A DNA stretch of 64,000 bases from Pseudomonas sp. 10S4. Lineage in GTDB: Bacteria; Pseudomonadota; Gammaproteobacteria; Pseudomonadales; Pseudomonadaceae. The position numbers and the translations under genes are program-made. Positions 17,613-26,612 of the stretch are shown one piece after another. Location of the stretch: assembly GCF_034344865.1 (NCBI RefSeq), contig NZ_CP133774.1, positions 4,278,001-4,342,000 on the forward strand, written 5' to 3'. Numbering within the stretch: position 1 is the first letter of the stretch; each line of letters starts with the position of its first letter. The notes under the pieces are model-generated. The model was not told the DNA's origin. It made no database searches and saw nothing but the letters and a program-made list of their open reading frames with translations.

Positions 17613-18467
17613 TCAGCCTTGAGTGTTCAAGGCTTGTTTCAATTGCTGGGAACGCTCGGCGTCCATGGCTTGACCATGGCCGAAACCACCAGTCCAGCCA
17701 CACACGCGGGCGGCATAATCGACGCCGTGCAAAAGGCACTCCGCGAGGCTGTGCCGGGCTTGCCATGTCAGCAGAAACGCGGCGACGAAGCCGTCACCAG
17801 CGCCCATGCTGTCGACAACCGTGCAGGGCAGGCTGGGCTGTTCATGGATGCCGTGGGCATCGACCGCGAGGGCGCCCAGAGCACCGCGTGTGATGACCAC
17901 AATCGAGGGGCCCAGCGCCCGCATCGAGTGCGCCAGTTCATAGGCTTCTCCCGAAGACAGGTCGGCCGCCGAGAAAAAGGCAATATCGACATGCTTGATC
18001 AGGGCCGGCCAATCGAACTCGACCCAGTTGTCCGAGAAGTCGAAGGACAGGCAGCCGCTGGCATGACGAATCTGCGCCAGCTGGTTTTCGAGACCGCTGT
18101 AGAGGCTGCTGTGTGCCAGCGGGAACTTCGTGATGTAGGCCAGATCTTCGGCAGTGAGTCGCAGTTGACGACAGACACCAGAATCGCTGCCGAGAAAGAC
18201 GCGTTCGCCGTCGATGCTGTCGACACACGCCCAGCCGTTGGCGCCCGGCAGCGTTCGGCAACGGGAAGCATCGACTTCTTCTATTTGCAGGCAGTCGAGC
18301 AGGCGCTGGCCATACTGATCGTCACCTACGCAGCCCAGGTAGGCGCTGCGAGTGCCCAGCCGGGAAGCGAATACCGCAACGTTGAGCGCATTCCCGCCTG
18401 GGTACTCGATGTTCCGGTCCAGGTACACATCCATCGTGTTGTCGCCGACCGCGATCAGGCTGGCCAT
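17613..18467 (-). CDS. frlD: PfkB-family kinase, FrlD-like (fructoselysine 6-kinase)
   Basis: This 284-residue ribokinase-fold enzyme begins ASLIAVGDNTMDVYLDRNIEYPGGNALNVAVFASRLG, strongly like E. coli FrlD (GDN, GGNAxNVAV), and has the PfkB signature DSMGAGDGFVAAFL with the catalytic Asp. FrlD phosphorylates fructoselysine at C6. ATG 18467 lies 2 bases after the frlB stop with CGGAG upstream. Exact substrate (fructosyl-lysine, -asparagine or another Amadori product) is open. Confidence 0.85.
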   Translation of the reverse strand: MASLIAVGDNTMDVYLDRNIEYPGGNALNVAVFASRLGTRSAYLGCVGDDQYGQRLLDCLQIEEVDASRCRTLPGANGWACVDSIDGERVFLGSDSGVCRQLRLTAEDLAYITKFPLAHSSLYSGLENQLAQIRHASGCLSFDFSDNWVEFDWPALIKHVDIAFFSAADLSSGEAYELAHSMRALGPSIVVITRGALGALAVDAHGIHEQPSLPCTVVDSMGAGDGFVAAFLLTWQARHSLAECLLHGVDYAARVCGWTGGFGHGQAMDAERSQQLKQALNTQG

Positions 18468-18469
18468 GC

Positions 18470-19483
18470 TCAGTACTCCGTTTTCCACATGTAGCGGCGA
18501 GTCGTCAGCGGTTGCTGGTGCCAGACCGCCAGATGGGCAGCGATGCGTTCAGCGGCGATGCCGACGATGTAGGGCGCGACCATCGCGCGGATTTCCGGGT
18601 CGATCCCGAGCATCGGGAAGTCCTTGGAGTCATAGACCATGACCCGTTCGGTGTACCGCTGGCAGAAGCTCACGACCCGTTCCATCTGCGCTCGGCTTGG
18701 GTCTTCGCCGACCAGCAGAAGCAGCGGAGTGGAGGCATCGATGGCTTCGAACGGGCCATGGAAAAACTCCGCGGCCTCCACCGGCAGGCAATGCAGCCAT
18801 TGGCTTTCCATCACCACGCAGACGCCGAACACATAGGCGGTGGTGAACATCGGACCCGACGCGAGGAAGTACATGACGCGATCATCTTTATAGAGGCGTG
18901 CTTCTTCGGTCGCCCGTTGGTCGTTGTTGATCGCCGCATCAGCCAGCGCTCGCGGCAGCGCCTTGAGTGAGCGGGTGAGCTTGTCCAGCAGGGGCCAGCC
19001 TTCGCGTTTGGCCAAAATACCGCCGATCAACGCCTGAAGGATCATGAAGCAGCCGAAGTAAGCCTCGTCCGTACGTCCCAGCAGGAAGCAATGTTGAACG
19101 GCTTGGGCCAGCGGCAGCTCGGCGGTTTGTGTCACTCCCACCGTGAGACATGGTTTGCCCTGCAGGAAGCGGGCGGCGGCGATGGTTTCCTGGGTCGTTC
19201 CGGATTTGGACGCGAGCACAACCAGGGTGCGCTCATCCAGGCGCGGCGGATCGATGTCCATGAAATCGGCCGGGAAATAACGACGGACTTCCAGTGAATG
19301 GCTGTAGCGCTCAAGCCAGTACTGCAAGCCGAGCATGATGCGGTTGGGGGCGCCGCAGCTGACGAAATAGATGCGGTCAATCCGCGTTGCCAACTCTTGG
19401 CCAAACTGCTGGGCGTCGTCGACGATTTGAACGGATTGCTGTAAGGAAGTGATGAAGCCTTCCCGGTTGAACTGGATCGCCAT
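18470..19483 (-). CDS. frlB: SIS-domain deglycase, FrlB-like
   Basis: This 337-residue protein has two SIS domains. Hallmarks shared with E. coli FrlB are IDRIYFVSCGAPNRI, ASKSGTTQETI, the block EFFHGPFEAIDASTPLLLLVGEDPSRAQMERVVSF (split here only for reading) and a C-terminus ending RRYMWKTEY. FrlB cleaves fructoselysine 6-phosphate to glucose 6-phosphate and lysine. It is the first gene of the operon and is followed by the kinase. The catalytic Glu and His of the EFFHGP segment are present. Confidence 0.85.
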   Translation of the reverse strand: MAIQFNREGFITSLQQSVQIVDDAQQFGQELATRIDRIYFVSCGAPNRIMLGLQYWLERYSHSLEVRRYFPADFMDIDPPRLDERTLVVLASKSGTTQETIAAARFLQGKPCLTVGVTQTAELPLAQAVQHCFLLGRTDEAYFGCFMILQALIGGILAKREGWPLLDKLTRSLKALPRALADAAINNDQRATEEARLYKDDRVMYFLASGPMFTTAYVFGVCVVMESQWLHCLPVEAAEFFHGPFEAIDASTPLLLLVGEDPSRAQMERVVSFCQRYTERVMVYDSKDFPMLGIDPEIRAMVAPYIVGIAAERIAAHLAVWHQQPLTTRRYMWKTEY

Positions 19484-19530
19484 GTGGACTCCTGGGTGCC
19501 TTGTTAAGGGGGCTCATGTTGCTGTTCATG

Positions 19531-19596
19531 ACCACCATTTAGACCAAAATCTATACCATGAAAAATACCATTACAAGGCTTATTCCCCGTGGTCTA
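19531..19596. promoter_or_regulatory. Array of 12-bp-spaced ACCA half-sites before the frl-like operon
   Basis: ACCA occurs at 19531, 19543, 19555 and 19567, exactly 12 bp apart, in the contexts TAGACCA, TATACCA and AATACCA. An inverted TGGTCTA follows at 19590-19596. GntR/UTRA regulators commonly bind TGGTCTAGACCA-like dyads, so this intergenic array is the probable binding region of the regulator at 19733 and may also contain the frlB promoter. Confidence 0.5.
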
Positions 19597-19732
19597 ATGA
19601 GTCGAATAAGCGGTTTTCAGGAGTTTTCCGAGCCAGGTATTCTTTGTTATCGTTAAACTGGCGGGTTTGCGTCAGCTTTTAATTGTTTACAGTCGCAGCG
19701 GATCACCAGAAAAATAATCCAGGATGTAGACC

Positions 19733-20518
19733 ATGAAAGTTACCAGCGCAAAATCCTCCGACGTGGCGTTTCCCGCACCGCAACGCAAGCAGGTTGCCTG
19801 GCAGGCCGTCCAGGCGCTGCTTGAAATGTTGGAGCGCCCGGAGTTCGGACCGACTGAGCGAATCCCTGCGGAAAGGGACTTGGCCGAACACCTGGGAATC
19901 AGTCGGATGACCTTGCGCAAGGCGCTGCAAACACTGATCGATCGCGGGATCCTCGAGCGCCGCGGCAATCGCGGAACCTTCGTGACCGCTCCGGGTGTCG
20001 AGCGACCACTCAATACCGTGGCGCGTAAAGGCATCGCCGAAGTGGTTGAACAGGCCGGCGCCCGGCCCGGCAGCAAATTGCTCTATTTCGAACAAGCCCA
20101 GGCCAGCGCCCGCGTCGCCAAACTACTGAAGATTCAGGAAGGCGATGTGTTGCTGGCCATCAGGCGTCTGCGCACCGTGGACCAAAAGCCGTTCTGCATC
20201 GAGACCAGCTACATTCCTGCCGCGCGGGTGCCGGAACTGGTCGCGGGGGATCTGATCGAGGGGGCCTCGTTGTATGCCTTGTTGCTGGCGCGGTATCAGA
20301 TCGAAATAGAAAGTGACGAGGGCACGTTAAGCATTGCCACTATGAATGACCAGGAGGCGCGCCTGCTGGAGGTCGATCCCGGGACGGCTGCGCTGGTGTA
20401 TCGGGGCGTGATTTTCGACACCCTAGGGCAGCCGGTGGAGTATCTGGTTTCGATCAACCACCCGCAGCGTGTGGTGTTCAAACTGGCAGACAGTCGGGTC
20501 AACAGTTTTCGCATCTAA
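19733..20518 (+). CDS. GntR-family regulator with UTRA domain (FrlR-like)
   Basis: This 261-residue regulator has a GntR winged helix at about 20-90 (RIPAERDLAEHLGISRMTLRKALQ, then GILERRGNRGTFV) and a UTRA ligand-binding domain (KLLYFEQAQASARVAKLLKI through LEVDPGTAALVYRGVIFD). UTRA proteins usually bind sugar-phosphate ligands. It is divergent from the frlB-frlD operon and is its likely repressor, released by a phosphorylated Amadori intermediate. AGGATG precedes ATG by 8 bases. Its stop overlaps the convergent LysR gene by 4 bases. Confidence 0.88.
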   Translation: MKVTSAKSSDVAFPAPQRKQVAWQAVQALLEMLERPEFGPTERIPAERDLAEHLGISRMTLRKALQTLIDRGILERRGNRGTFVTAPGVERPLNTVARKGIAEVVEQAGARPGSKLLYFEQAQASARVAKLLKIQEGDVLLAIRRLRTVDQKPFCIETSYIPAARVPELVAGDLIEGASLYALLLARYQIEIESDEGTLSIATMNDQEARLLEVDPGTAALVYRGVIFDTLGQPVEYLVSINHPQRVVFKLADSRVNSFRI

Positions 20519-21420
20519 AATCGATAGTCCGCCGGAACCTCCCGAGCGATGAACTGCTGCATGTGTTCGAGAAAGCTGATTTGCAGTTTCGACGCCGGCC
20601 CCTGCACCGGCAGCAGCATGCTGAAGTCCATTTCGATCGCCGGTTCGAATGCCCTGAACACAATGCCACTGCCTCGGTATTCGACAGCGCTGATCGCATC
20701 AACCAGCGCTACCCCCAAACCTTGTTCGACGAGCGCGCACATTGGCAGCGATAGCTGGGTCTCCAGACGCAGTTCACGCTCGACCCCGTGAGCGGCAAAT
20801 ATCGAGTCGATGTGTTGGCGCGAGCCGATGGATTGTGGATAGGAAATAAACGCTTCGCCTTGCAAGTCTTCAGGCTTGATCGTGGCCTGGTTCTGCAAGC
20901 GGTGCCCGGCGGGCAGGGCGCACAGCATCCGGGTCGCCAGCAGTTTTTCGGCGCGCGGGCTCGGGTAGGTGTTGGGCAGTACGATGATGCCGAGGTCGCA
21001 ACGCTGACCCACCACCAGGTCTACCACCTCGCGCGATGAAAGCACCGCCAGCGAAATTTGCACATGGTCATGCTCGGCCATGAACGCGGCGATGGCTCGC
21101 GGCAGGAACGACAGGCCCATGGCCGGCGCACAGGCAATGTGCAGCGAACCGCGTTTCAGGCTGAGGATGTCCTGCGCGGTTCGGGCAATACGGTCGACGC
21201 CAATCAGTGAGCGTTGCACTTCCTGATACAGCGTCATGGCCTCGGGTGTGGGCTGAAGTCGACCTTTGATCCGGTCGAACAAGCTGAAACCGATGTCTTC
21301 CTCGAGGCTGGCAATCAGTCGCGTTGCTGCAGGTTGCGAGATGTGCAGCATCTCGGCGGCGCGGGTCACCGTCTGGCCCAGAATCACGGCGCGAAAGGCT
21401 TCCAGCTGACGAAGGTTCAT
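20515..21420 (-). CDS. LysR-family regulator (OccR/NocR-like)
   Basis: This 301-residue regulator has the HTH at 3-60 (NLRQLEAFRAVILGQTVTRAAEMLHISQPAATRLIASLEE) and an effector domain with GSLHIACAPAMGLSFLPRAIAAF. The N-terminus resembles regulators of octopine/nopaline catabolism. It is divergent from the oxidase operon at 21588, with a 167-base AT-rich intergenic region suited to LysR sites. It probably activates that operon in response to its substrate. Confidence 0.88.
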   Translation of the reverse strand: MNLRQLEAFRAVILGQTVTRAAEMLHISQPAATRLIASLEEDIGFSLFDRIKGRLQPTPEAMTLYQEVQRSLIGVDRIARTAQDILSLKRGSLHIACAPAMGLSFLPRAIAAFMAEHDHVQISLAVLSSREVVDLVVGQRCDLGIIVLPNTYPSPRAEKLLATRMLCALPAGHRLQNQATIKPEDLQGEAFISYPQSIGSRQHIDSIFAAHGVERELRLETQLSLPMCALVEQGLGVALVDAISAVEYRGSGIVFRAFEPAIEMDFSMLLPVQGPASKLQISFLEHMQQFIAREVPADYRF

Positions 21421-21587
21421 GGCGTTATCCTTTGAAGAAAACCATAACTAAAAGACATGGGATTGACAAAATAAAGCATTTTTCAAGCTGCTGTCAGCTC
21501 TCTAGGATCTTCTCCATCAAGATTATTCGGGCGTAGTGCCTGCGCTGTAGGTGATTCCTCAGCGTTGAGAGAGCGATCGCGGGACTT

Positions 21588-22712
21588 ATGCAAAAAACTG
21601 ATGTAATTATCGTCGGCGGTGGTTTGGTGGGGCTGTCCATTGCTTATGGGCTGGCCATGCTCGGTCGCCAGGTCAGCGTCCTGGATGAGGGGGACGACGC
21701 CTTTCGGGCTGCGCGCGGCAACTTCGGCCTGTTGTGGGTTCAGGGCAAGGGTTATGGAATGAGCCCCTATGTGCAATGGACTCGCGAGTCGGTGGCGCTG
21801 TGGCCGCGGTTCGCCGCCTCGTTGCAGGCCGACACCGGCATCGACATCCATCTGCGTCAGCCGGGCGGGTACCAGCTGTGTCTGAGTGAAGATGAGATGG
21901 CCGAAGAAAGCCGCCGACTGTTTTGGCTGCGCGAAGCCATGGACGGTGATTATCCGTTCGAACTGCTGGATTCGGCACAACTGCGGGACCGCTTGCCTGG
22001 CGTGGGGCCGACGGTAGTGGGTGGCTGCTACTCGCCCATGGATGGTCACGTCAATCCTCTGAAATTGTTGCAGGCCCTGTACGCGGCCTGCCAGATACGC
22101 GGGGTCAAGATCATCAATGGCCACCGGGTGAGCGCCGTCGGCCAGCGAGGTTCGGGCTTTGAACTGAGCGCCGGTGAACATTGCTGGCACGCCGAGCGGG
22201 TCGTGTTGGCTGCCGGACTCGGCAATCGTGCGCTAGGCGCAGCGTTGGGGCTGGATGTGCCAGTGAAGCCCAACCGCGGGCAGATCCTGGTCACCGAGCG
22301 CCTTAAACCCTTTCTGCATTACCCCACCACCTACGTGCGTCAGACCGACGAAGGTACGGTGCAGTTGGGCGACTCCCATGAGTCTGTAGGTTTGGACGAC
22401 GGTACTGGCAGCGAAGTGATGGCGACCATTGCGCGTCGTGCCGTGCAATGTTTTCCGCAGCTGGCAAACGTGCGTCTGGTTCGGGCGTGGGGCGCATTGC
22501 GGGTGATGAGTGACGATGGCTTCCCGGTCTACGAAGCCGCGCCGAGCTGCCCGGGTGCATTTGTAGTGAGTTGCCACAGCGGCGTGACGCTGGCGGCAAT
22601 CCACGCCTTGCGCCTGGCGCCATGGATTGGCGGCGAGTTCGATGATCCGGCTGTAGCGGCTTTCAGTCTGCAGCGATTCAGTCTCAAACATGAGGTGCGT
22701 CATGCCGGCTGA
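21588..22712 (+). CDS. FAD-dependent amino-acid/opine oxidase, DAO-type subunit (OoxB/HcnC-like)
   Basis: This 374-residue FAD protein has the dinucleotide motif IIVGGGLVGLSIAYGLA at the N-terminus, the DAO-family middle segment SPMDGHVNPLKLLQALYAA and the C-terminal CHSGVTLAAIHAL. It is the catalytic subunit type found in octopine/nopaline oxidases, HcnC and D-hydroxyproline dehydrogenases, oxidising a C-N bond. The next two genes encode the matching small 2Fe-2S and FAD/2Fe-2S subunits, so a heterotrimeric dehydrogenase is likely. Confidence 0.88.
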   Translation: MQKTDVIIVGGGLVGLSIAYGLAMLGRQVSVLDEGDDAFRAARGNFGLLWVQGKGYGMSPYVQWTRESVALWPRFAASLQADTGIDIHLRQPGGYQLCLSEDEMAEESRRLFWLREAMDGDYPFELLDSAQLRDRLPGVGPTVVGGCYSPMDGHVNPLKLLQALYAACQIRGVKIINGHRVSAVGQRGSGFELSAGEHCWHAERVVLAAGLGNRALGAALGLDVPVKPNRGQILVTERLKPFLHYPTTYVRQTDEGTVQLGDSHESVGLDDGTGSEVMATIARRAVQCFPQLANVRLVRAWGALRVMSDDGFPVYEAAPSCPGAFVVSCHSGVTLAAIHALRLAPWIGGEFDDPAVAAFSLQRFSLKHEVRHAG

Positions 22713-23034
22713 TAGCTTGTTTCGGGCCTTGGCGCCTGCGCAAAACACCGTGCAAATCGAGTTTGAAGACGCGCCATTAAAGGTGCCTGCCGGGGTTTCG
22801 CTGGCTGCCGCGTTGTTGGTCAGCGGCGTCACTCATACCCGCGAAAGTGCTGTCAGCGGAAGGCTTGGCGCGCCCTATTGCATGATGGGTGTGTGCTTCG
22901 AGTGTCTCGTCGAGGTGGACGGGCAAGCCAATTGTCAGGCGTGTCTGCTGCCGGTTCGAGCGGGTATGAGTGTTTTCAGGCAACGCGGTGCTCGCGATCT
23001 CCCGGCCGGTGACGAGGAGGGCGCTGATGAATGA
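22702..23034 (+). CDS. Small 2Fe-2S subunit of the oxidase (HcnA-like)
   Basis: This 110-residue ferredoxin-like protein has the cluster motif CMMGVCFECLVEVDGQANCQAC, with four cysteines in the CX4CX2CX12C-like pattern of HcnA-type subunits. It passes electrons between the FAD subunits. ATG 22702, preceded by GAGGTG, overlaps the end of the DAO-type gene by 11 bases; ATG 22690 would begin inside it without a ribosome site. Confidence 0.85.
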   Translation: MPADSLFRALAPAQNTVQIEFEDAPLKVPAGVSLAAALLVSGVTHTRESAVSGRLGAPYCMMGVCFECLVEVDGQANCQACLLPVRAGMSVFRQRGARDLPAGDEEGADE

Positions 23035-24426
23035 TCAAATGATTGACCTGGTTGTGATCGGTGCCGGCCCGGCGGGCATGAGCGCGGCGCTTGAGGCCAC
23101 ACGACACGGGCTCACCGTGGTTGTGCTGGATGAACAGGGCAGCCCCGGGGGCAAATTTATCGCAACGTCCTGCAGGCCGATCCGCGTAGTCGTGTCGTAT
23201 TGGGCGATGACTATGAGGCGGGCGCGGAGCTCACCGCGCAGTTCCTCCAGTGCGGTGCCCGTTACCTGGCCAACGCGGCTATCTGGCAAGTGACGCCGCA
23301 GCGTCAGGTGCATTACCTGATTGATGGCCGTGCCGAAATCTTGCAGGGGCGTCATGTCTTGATCGCCACTGGTGCGTTCGAGCGGCCGATGCCTGTCCCT
23401 GGCTGGACCCTGCCCGGCGTCATGACCGCCGGCGCCGGGCAGATCTTGCTTAAAAGCGCCGCGCTGGTGCCGGATGGACCCGTGGTGTTGGCCGGTTGCG
23501 GGCCATTGTTGTATCTGCTGGCCGTGCAATATCTGCGTGCCGGCATTGCCATCGAAGCGCTGGTGGACACCAGTGGAAAAGGCGACCTGTTGCGTGCCTG
23601 GCACAAAGTCCCCGGTGCATTACGCGGTTGGCGCGACTTGCTCAAGGGCCTGCATTTGCTGGTCGACTTGAGGCGCGCCGGGGTCCGGCATTTTCGTGAT
23701 GCCCGGGACCTACATATCGAAGGCACGACACAGGTCAGTGCCCTGAGTTTCGGCAGTAAAGGGCGTCGCTGGACCATTCCCGCCTCGCTGATTTTGCTGC
23801 ACCAAGGCGTGGTGCCCAACACCCAGATCAGTTGGTCGTTACGCGTCGAACACGACTGGTGCGAACAACAACTGTGCTGGGCCGCACGCCGCGACAGTTG
23901 GGGTGAAACCAGCCTGCCAGGAATATTTATCGCCGGTGACGGTGGTGCAATTGGCGGCGCTCAGGTTGCGCTGCTCGAAGGCCGTTTGGCCGGGCTGGCG
24001 ATTGCCGCAAGGTCGGGAAAAGTCGATCCGCAGCCGTTGCAACAACTTGCCGCCCCTTATCGAAAGGTCCTGCGTCGCCAACGAGCTGCGCGGCCACTGA
24101 TCAATGCGTTGTATCGCCCGCAACAGCAAAACCGCATACCCGCCGACGAGGTGATTGTCTGTCGCTGTGAAGAAGTCAGCGCCGGTGCGATTCGCCACTA
24201 CGTTGAGCTCGGTTGTCTGGGCCCCAATCAGACCAAGGCGTTCGGTCGCTGCGGCATGGGGCCTTGCCAGGGGCGGCTGTGCGGTTTGAGCGTCACTGAA
24301 ATCATTGCCGAGCAGCGCAAGGTCCCCGCCGTAGAGGTCGGGTATTACCGCATTCGCTCGCCACTCAAACCCATCACCCTTGCCCAATTGTCCACCGAGA
24401 CACCTCTTACCCAGGAGCATCTATGA
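23027..24426 (+). pseudogene. FAD/2Fe-2S oxidase subunit (OoxA/HcnB-like), frameshifted
   Basis: ATG 23027 gives IDLVVIGAGPAGMSAALEATRHGLTVVVLDEQGSPGG, then the frame is lost in a G5 run at 23147-23151. With a sixth G the protein continues QIYRNVLQADPRSRVVLGDDYEAG and runs uninterrupted to 24426. The C-terminal BFD-like cluster motif CRCEEV ... GRCGMGPCQGRLC is intact. Apart from the one lost base nothing looks decayed, so either a sequencing error or a recent contraction is possible. It overlaps its neighbours at both ends (ATGA at 24423-24426). Confidence 0.85.
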
Positions 24427-24776
24427 GCCTTATCCAACGCATCGAAAGCAATCCACGCCTGAGTCGCAGTGTCGTACACAACGGCGTGGCCTGGCTCAGT
24501 GGCATCGTCGCCGCCGATTGCAGCCAGGACATCCGTGGTCAGACGCGCCAGGTTCTGCAACGGGTCGACGAGTTGCTGAAGGTCTCGGGCAGCGACAAGA
24601 GCCGTCTGCTCAGCGTGCAGATCTGGATGAAAGACATGGGCGCTGATTTTACCGGCATGAATGAAACTTGGAGTACCTGGGTCGATGCCGGGCAAACGCC
24701 GGCACGGGCCACCGCTCAAGTGATGTTCGATGACCCGCAGATCCTGTTGGAGTTGATTGTCACCGCCGCAGTCTGA
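24423..24776 (+). CDS. RidA/YjgF/UK114-family protein
   Basis: This 117-residue RidA-family protein has the pattern SVVHNGVAWLSGIVAADCSQDIRGQTRQVLQRVDELLK and the ATAQVMF region carrying the family arginine (TPARATAQVMFDDP). RidA enzymes hydrolyse reactive enamines and imines, the expected first products of an amine-oxidising flavoenzyme. The ATGA overlap with the oxidase subunit supports that role. Confidence 0.9.
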   Translation: MSLIQRIESNPRLSRSVVHNGVAWLSGIVAADCSQDIRGQTRQVLQRVDELLKVSGSDKSRLLSVQIWMKDMGADFTGMNETWSTWVDAGQTPARATAQVMFDDPQILLELIVTAAV

Positions 24777-24926
24777 AACCACCCTGTTTTAACCGCTGCG
24801 TTACGTAGCGGTGAGGCAGGCGGCCGACAGAGCCGTCACCTCTGCTTGTTCACATTGCCGCTGCCATAACGGACGTCTTCTTTTGCGGAGCGCCCGACAT
24901 AAACAACATCGCATTTGGAGCTTTGA

Positions 24927-25708
24927 ATGAACGTAAAAAGCGTTGTCTTGAAAGTCAGTCTTGTCTCGCTGCTGGCGTTTGGTGCCAGCCTGCACGCGGC
25001 TGAGCAACCTCTGCGGCTGGGCATCGAAGCGGCTTACCCGCCGTTCGCTTCGAAAACCCCGGACAATACCATCGTGGGTTTTGACTACGACATCGGGCAG
25101 GCGCTGTGCGCCGAGATGAAAGTCCAATGCCAGTGGCAAGAGCAGGAGTTCGACGGGCTGATTCCAGCGCTCAAGGTGAAAAAGTCGATGCGATCATTTC
25201 TTCAATGTCCATGACGCCCGAGCGGATGAAATCAGTCGATTTTAGTAACCGTTACTACCGTATCCCGGCACGCTTGGTGTTCAAGAAAGGCGCCGGCGTC
25301 ACCGATATTCCCGCCCAGCTCAAAGGCAAGCGAATCGGCGTGTAACGGGCGACCAACTTCGATCGTTACGTGACCGAGAATTTTGCTCCGGCTGGCGCTG
25401 AAGTGATTCGCTACGGCTCGCAAAATGAAGTGTTCCTTGACCTGCTGGGTGGTCGCCTGGACGCAACCATGGCCAGTTCGGTGGTCATCGATGAAAGCCT
25501 GTTGAAGCGCCCGGAAGGGCTAGACTATGAATTTGTCGGCCCGGCTTTTACCGAAGAAAAATTCTTCGGTACCGGTATCGGTATTGCGGTGCGCAAGGGC
25601 GATCCGCTGGCAGGTCGTTTCAATCAGGCCTTGGCGACAATTCGTGCCAATGGCACCTACGAAAAAATTCGCCAGAAGTATTTCGACTTCGATATCTACG
25701 GCGAGTAA
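24927..25708 (+). pseudogene. Family-3 substrate-binding protein with a frameshift and a stop codon
   Basis: The protein begins with a signal peptide (MNVKSVVLKVSLVSLLAFGASLHA) followed by EQPLRLGIEAAYPPFASKTPDNTIVGFDYDIGQALC, like lysine/octopine binding proteins. A base is missing in the A5 run at 25179-25183; an extra A restores LKVKKVDAIISSMSMTPERMKSVDF. A TAA at 25343-25345 interrupts RIGV(Q)RATNFDRYV, where CAA is expected. The frame then continues to 25708. Two independent lesions make loss of function more likely here than in the other broken genes. No permeases lie beside it. Confidence 0.85.
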
Positions 25709-25779
25709 TGCGCGTTCGTTCGTTCTTTCGGCACGCATGCTTGAGCATGCGGCCGTTCTCTTCGTTTATTGGAGTAGAG

Positions 25780-26217
25780 ATGCAAACCAAGGCGTTGCTG
25801 AGCGAGCAAAACGTTTCGCAAATGCTGTCGGCGGCAAAAGCCCTCGCCCAAAGCCGCAACTGGCCCGTGGCGATTTGCGTCGTCGATGACGGAGGCCATC
25901 CGCTGGGGCTGTTACGTCTGGATCATACGGCGCCGATTTCGGGTTACATCGCCATGGAGAAAGCGCGTACAGCGGCGCTTGGTCGTCGCGATAGCAAGGC
26001 TTATGAAGACATGATCAATGGCGGGCGTCAGGCCTTTCTAAGTGCCCCCAACCTGCACGGCATGCTCGAAGGAGGTGTGGCCATTTGGTACGAAGGCCAC
26101 TGCATCGGCGCAATCGGCGTGTCTGGCGTCAAGGCTGAGCAGGATGCCGAACTGGCCCGGTTGGCGGTTGACGCCATGTATAGTGCTGCAGTCACCAGCA
26201 CAGGACTTCACCTATGA
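25780..26217 (+). CDS. GlcG/HbpS-family protein (DUF336)
   Basis: This 145-residue protein has the family pattern: ALAQSRNWPVAICVVDDGGHPLGLLRLD, then MEKARTAALGRRDS and a GGVAIWYEGHCIGAIGVSG loop. Members bind heme or small ligands, or occur as accessory proteins in glycolate and diol operons; function is poorly defined. ATG 25780 is preceded by GGAGTAGAG; the frame upstream of it is unlikely to be translated. It lies between the binding protein and the FMN dehydrogenase in one apparent operon. Confidence 0.82.
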   Translation: MQTKALLSEQNVSQMLSAAKALAQSRNWPVAICVVDDGGHPLGLLRLDHTAPISGYIAMEKARTAALGRRDSKAYEDMINGGRQAFLSAPNLHGMLEGGVAIWYEGHCIGAIGVSGVKAEQDAELARLAVDAMYSAAVTSTGLHL

Positions 26218-26612
26218 GGTGCTGATCCGCAACCTTGACCTGGCTCAAGCGCATCGCCAGCCGTTGGTGGCTGAATATGAATACAGTATTCAGTCAGCCT
26301 TTGAGGGAAGCAATTGATAAGCGACCCAGGCACTCAGGCGACACCATCGGTATCGGTTCAGTTTCCGTTAGGGCTGACTGCGCGATTGGGTAGGGCGGTG
26401 CCCAGGACGCAAGCCTGTTGGTAGTCAGTGCAGGTGGGGCCGCGGTGCTTGCGCCCGAGCTGAGCGATGCGCTCTACGTGTGGAAATCTCGCTGCGGGAG
26501 CGGTAGGCAAGCTGCTGTCAGCACTCAACGCATAAACATATGCATTATGAGTCTTTAGCGAATTTCGGGTGCAGTCCTATAGTCGCGCCTTTTGTAGACC
26601 GTGCCTGTACCA
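26218..26612. other. Intergenic region with dyads, no gene recognised
   Basis: It holds a 7-bp inverted repeat CTGAATA (26271-26277) / TATTCAG (26287-26293) just after the HbpS-like gene, possibly a weak terminator. CATAA (26531-26535) / TTATG (26545-26549) flanks CATATG before the FMN dehydrogenase and may be an operator. A 32-codon open stretch to TGA at about 26317 has no recognisable relatives. Confidence 0.35.

Noticed and set aside
17190..18494. 434-codon plus-strand open frame
   Set aside because: It lies antisense to frlD and the binding protein; composition is that of a shadow frame and no motif is present.
23027..24426. Programmed frameshift in the OoxA-like subunit
   Set aside because: No pseudoknot or typical slippery heptamer was seen, and the same kind of loss affects unrelated genes, so a common technical or mutational cause is more likely.
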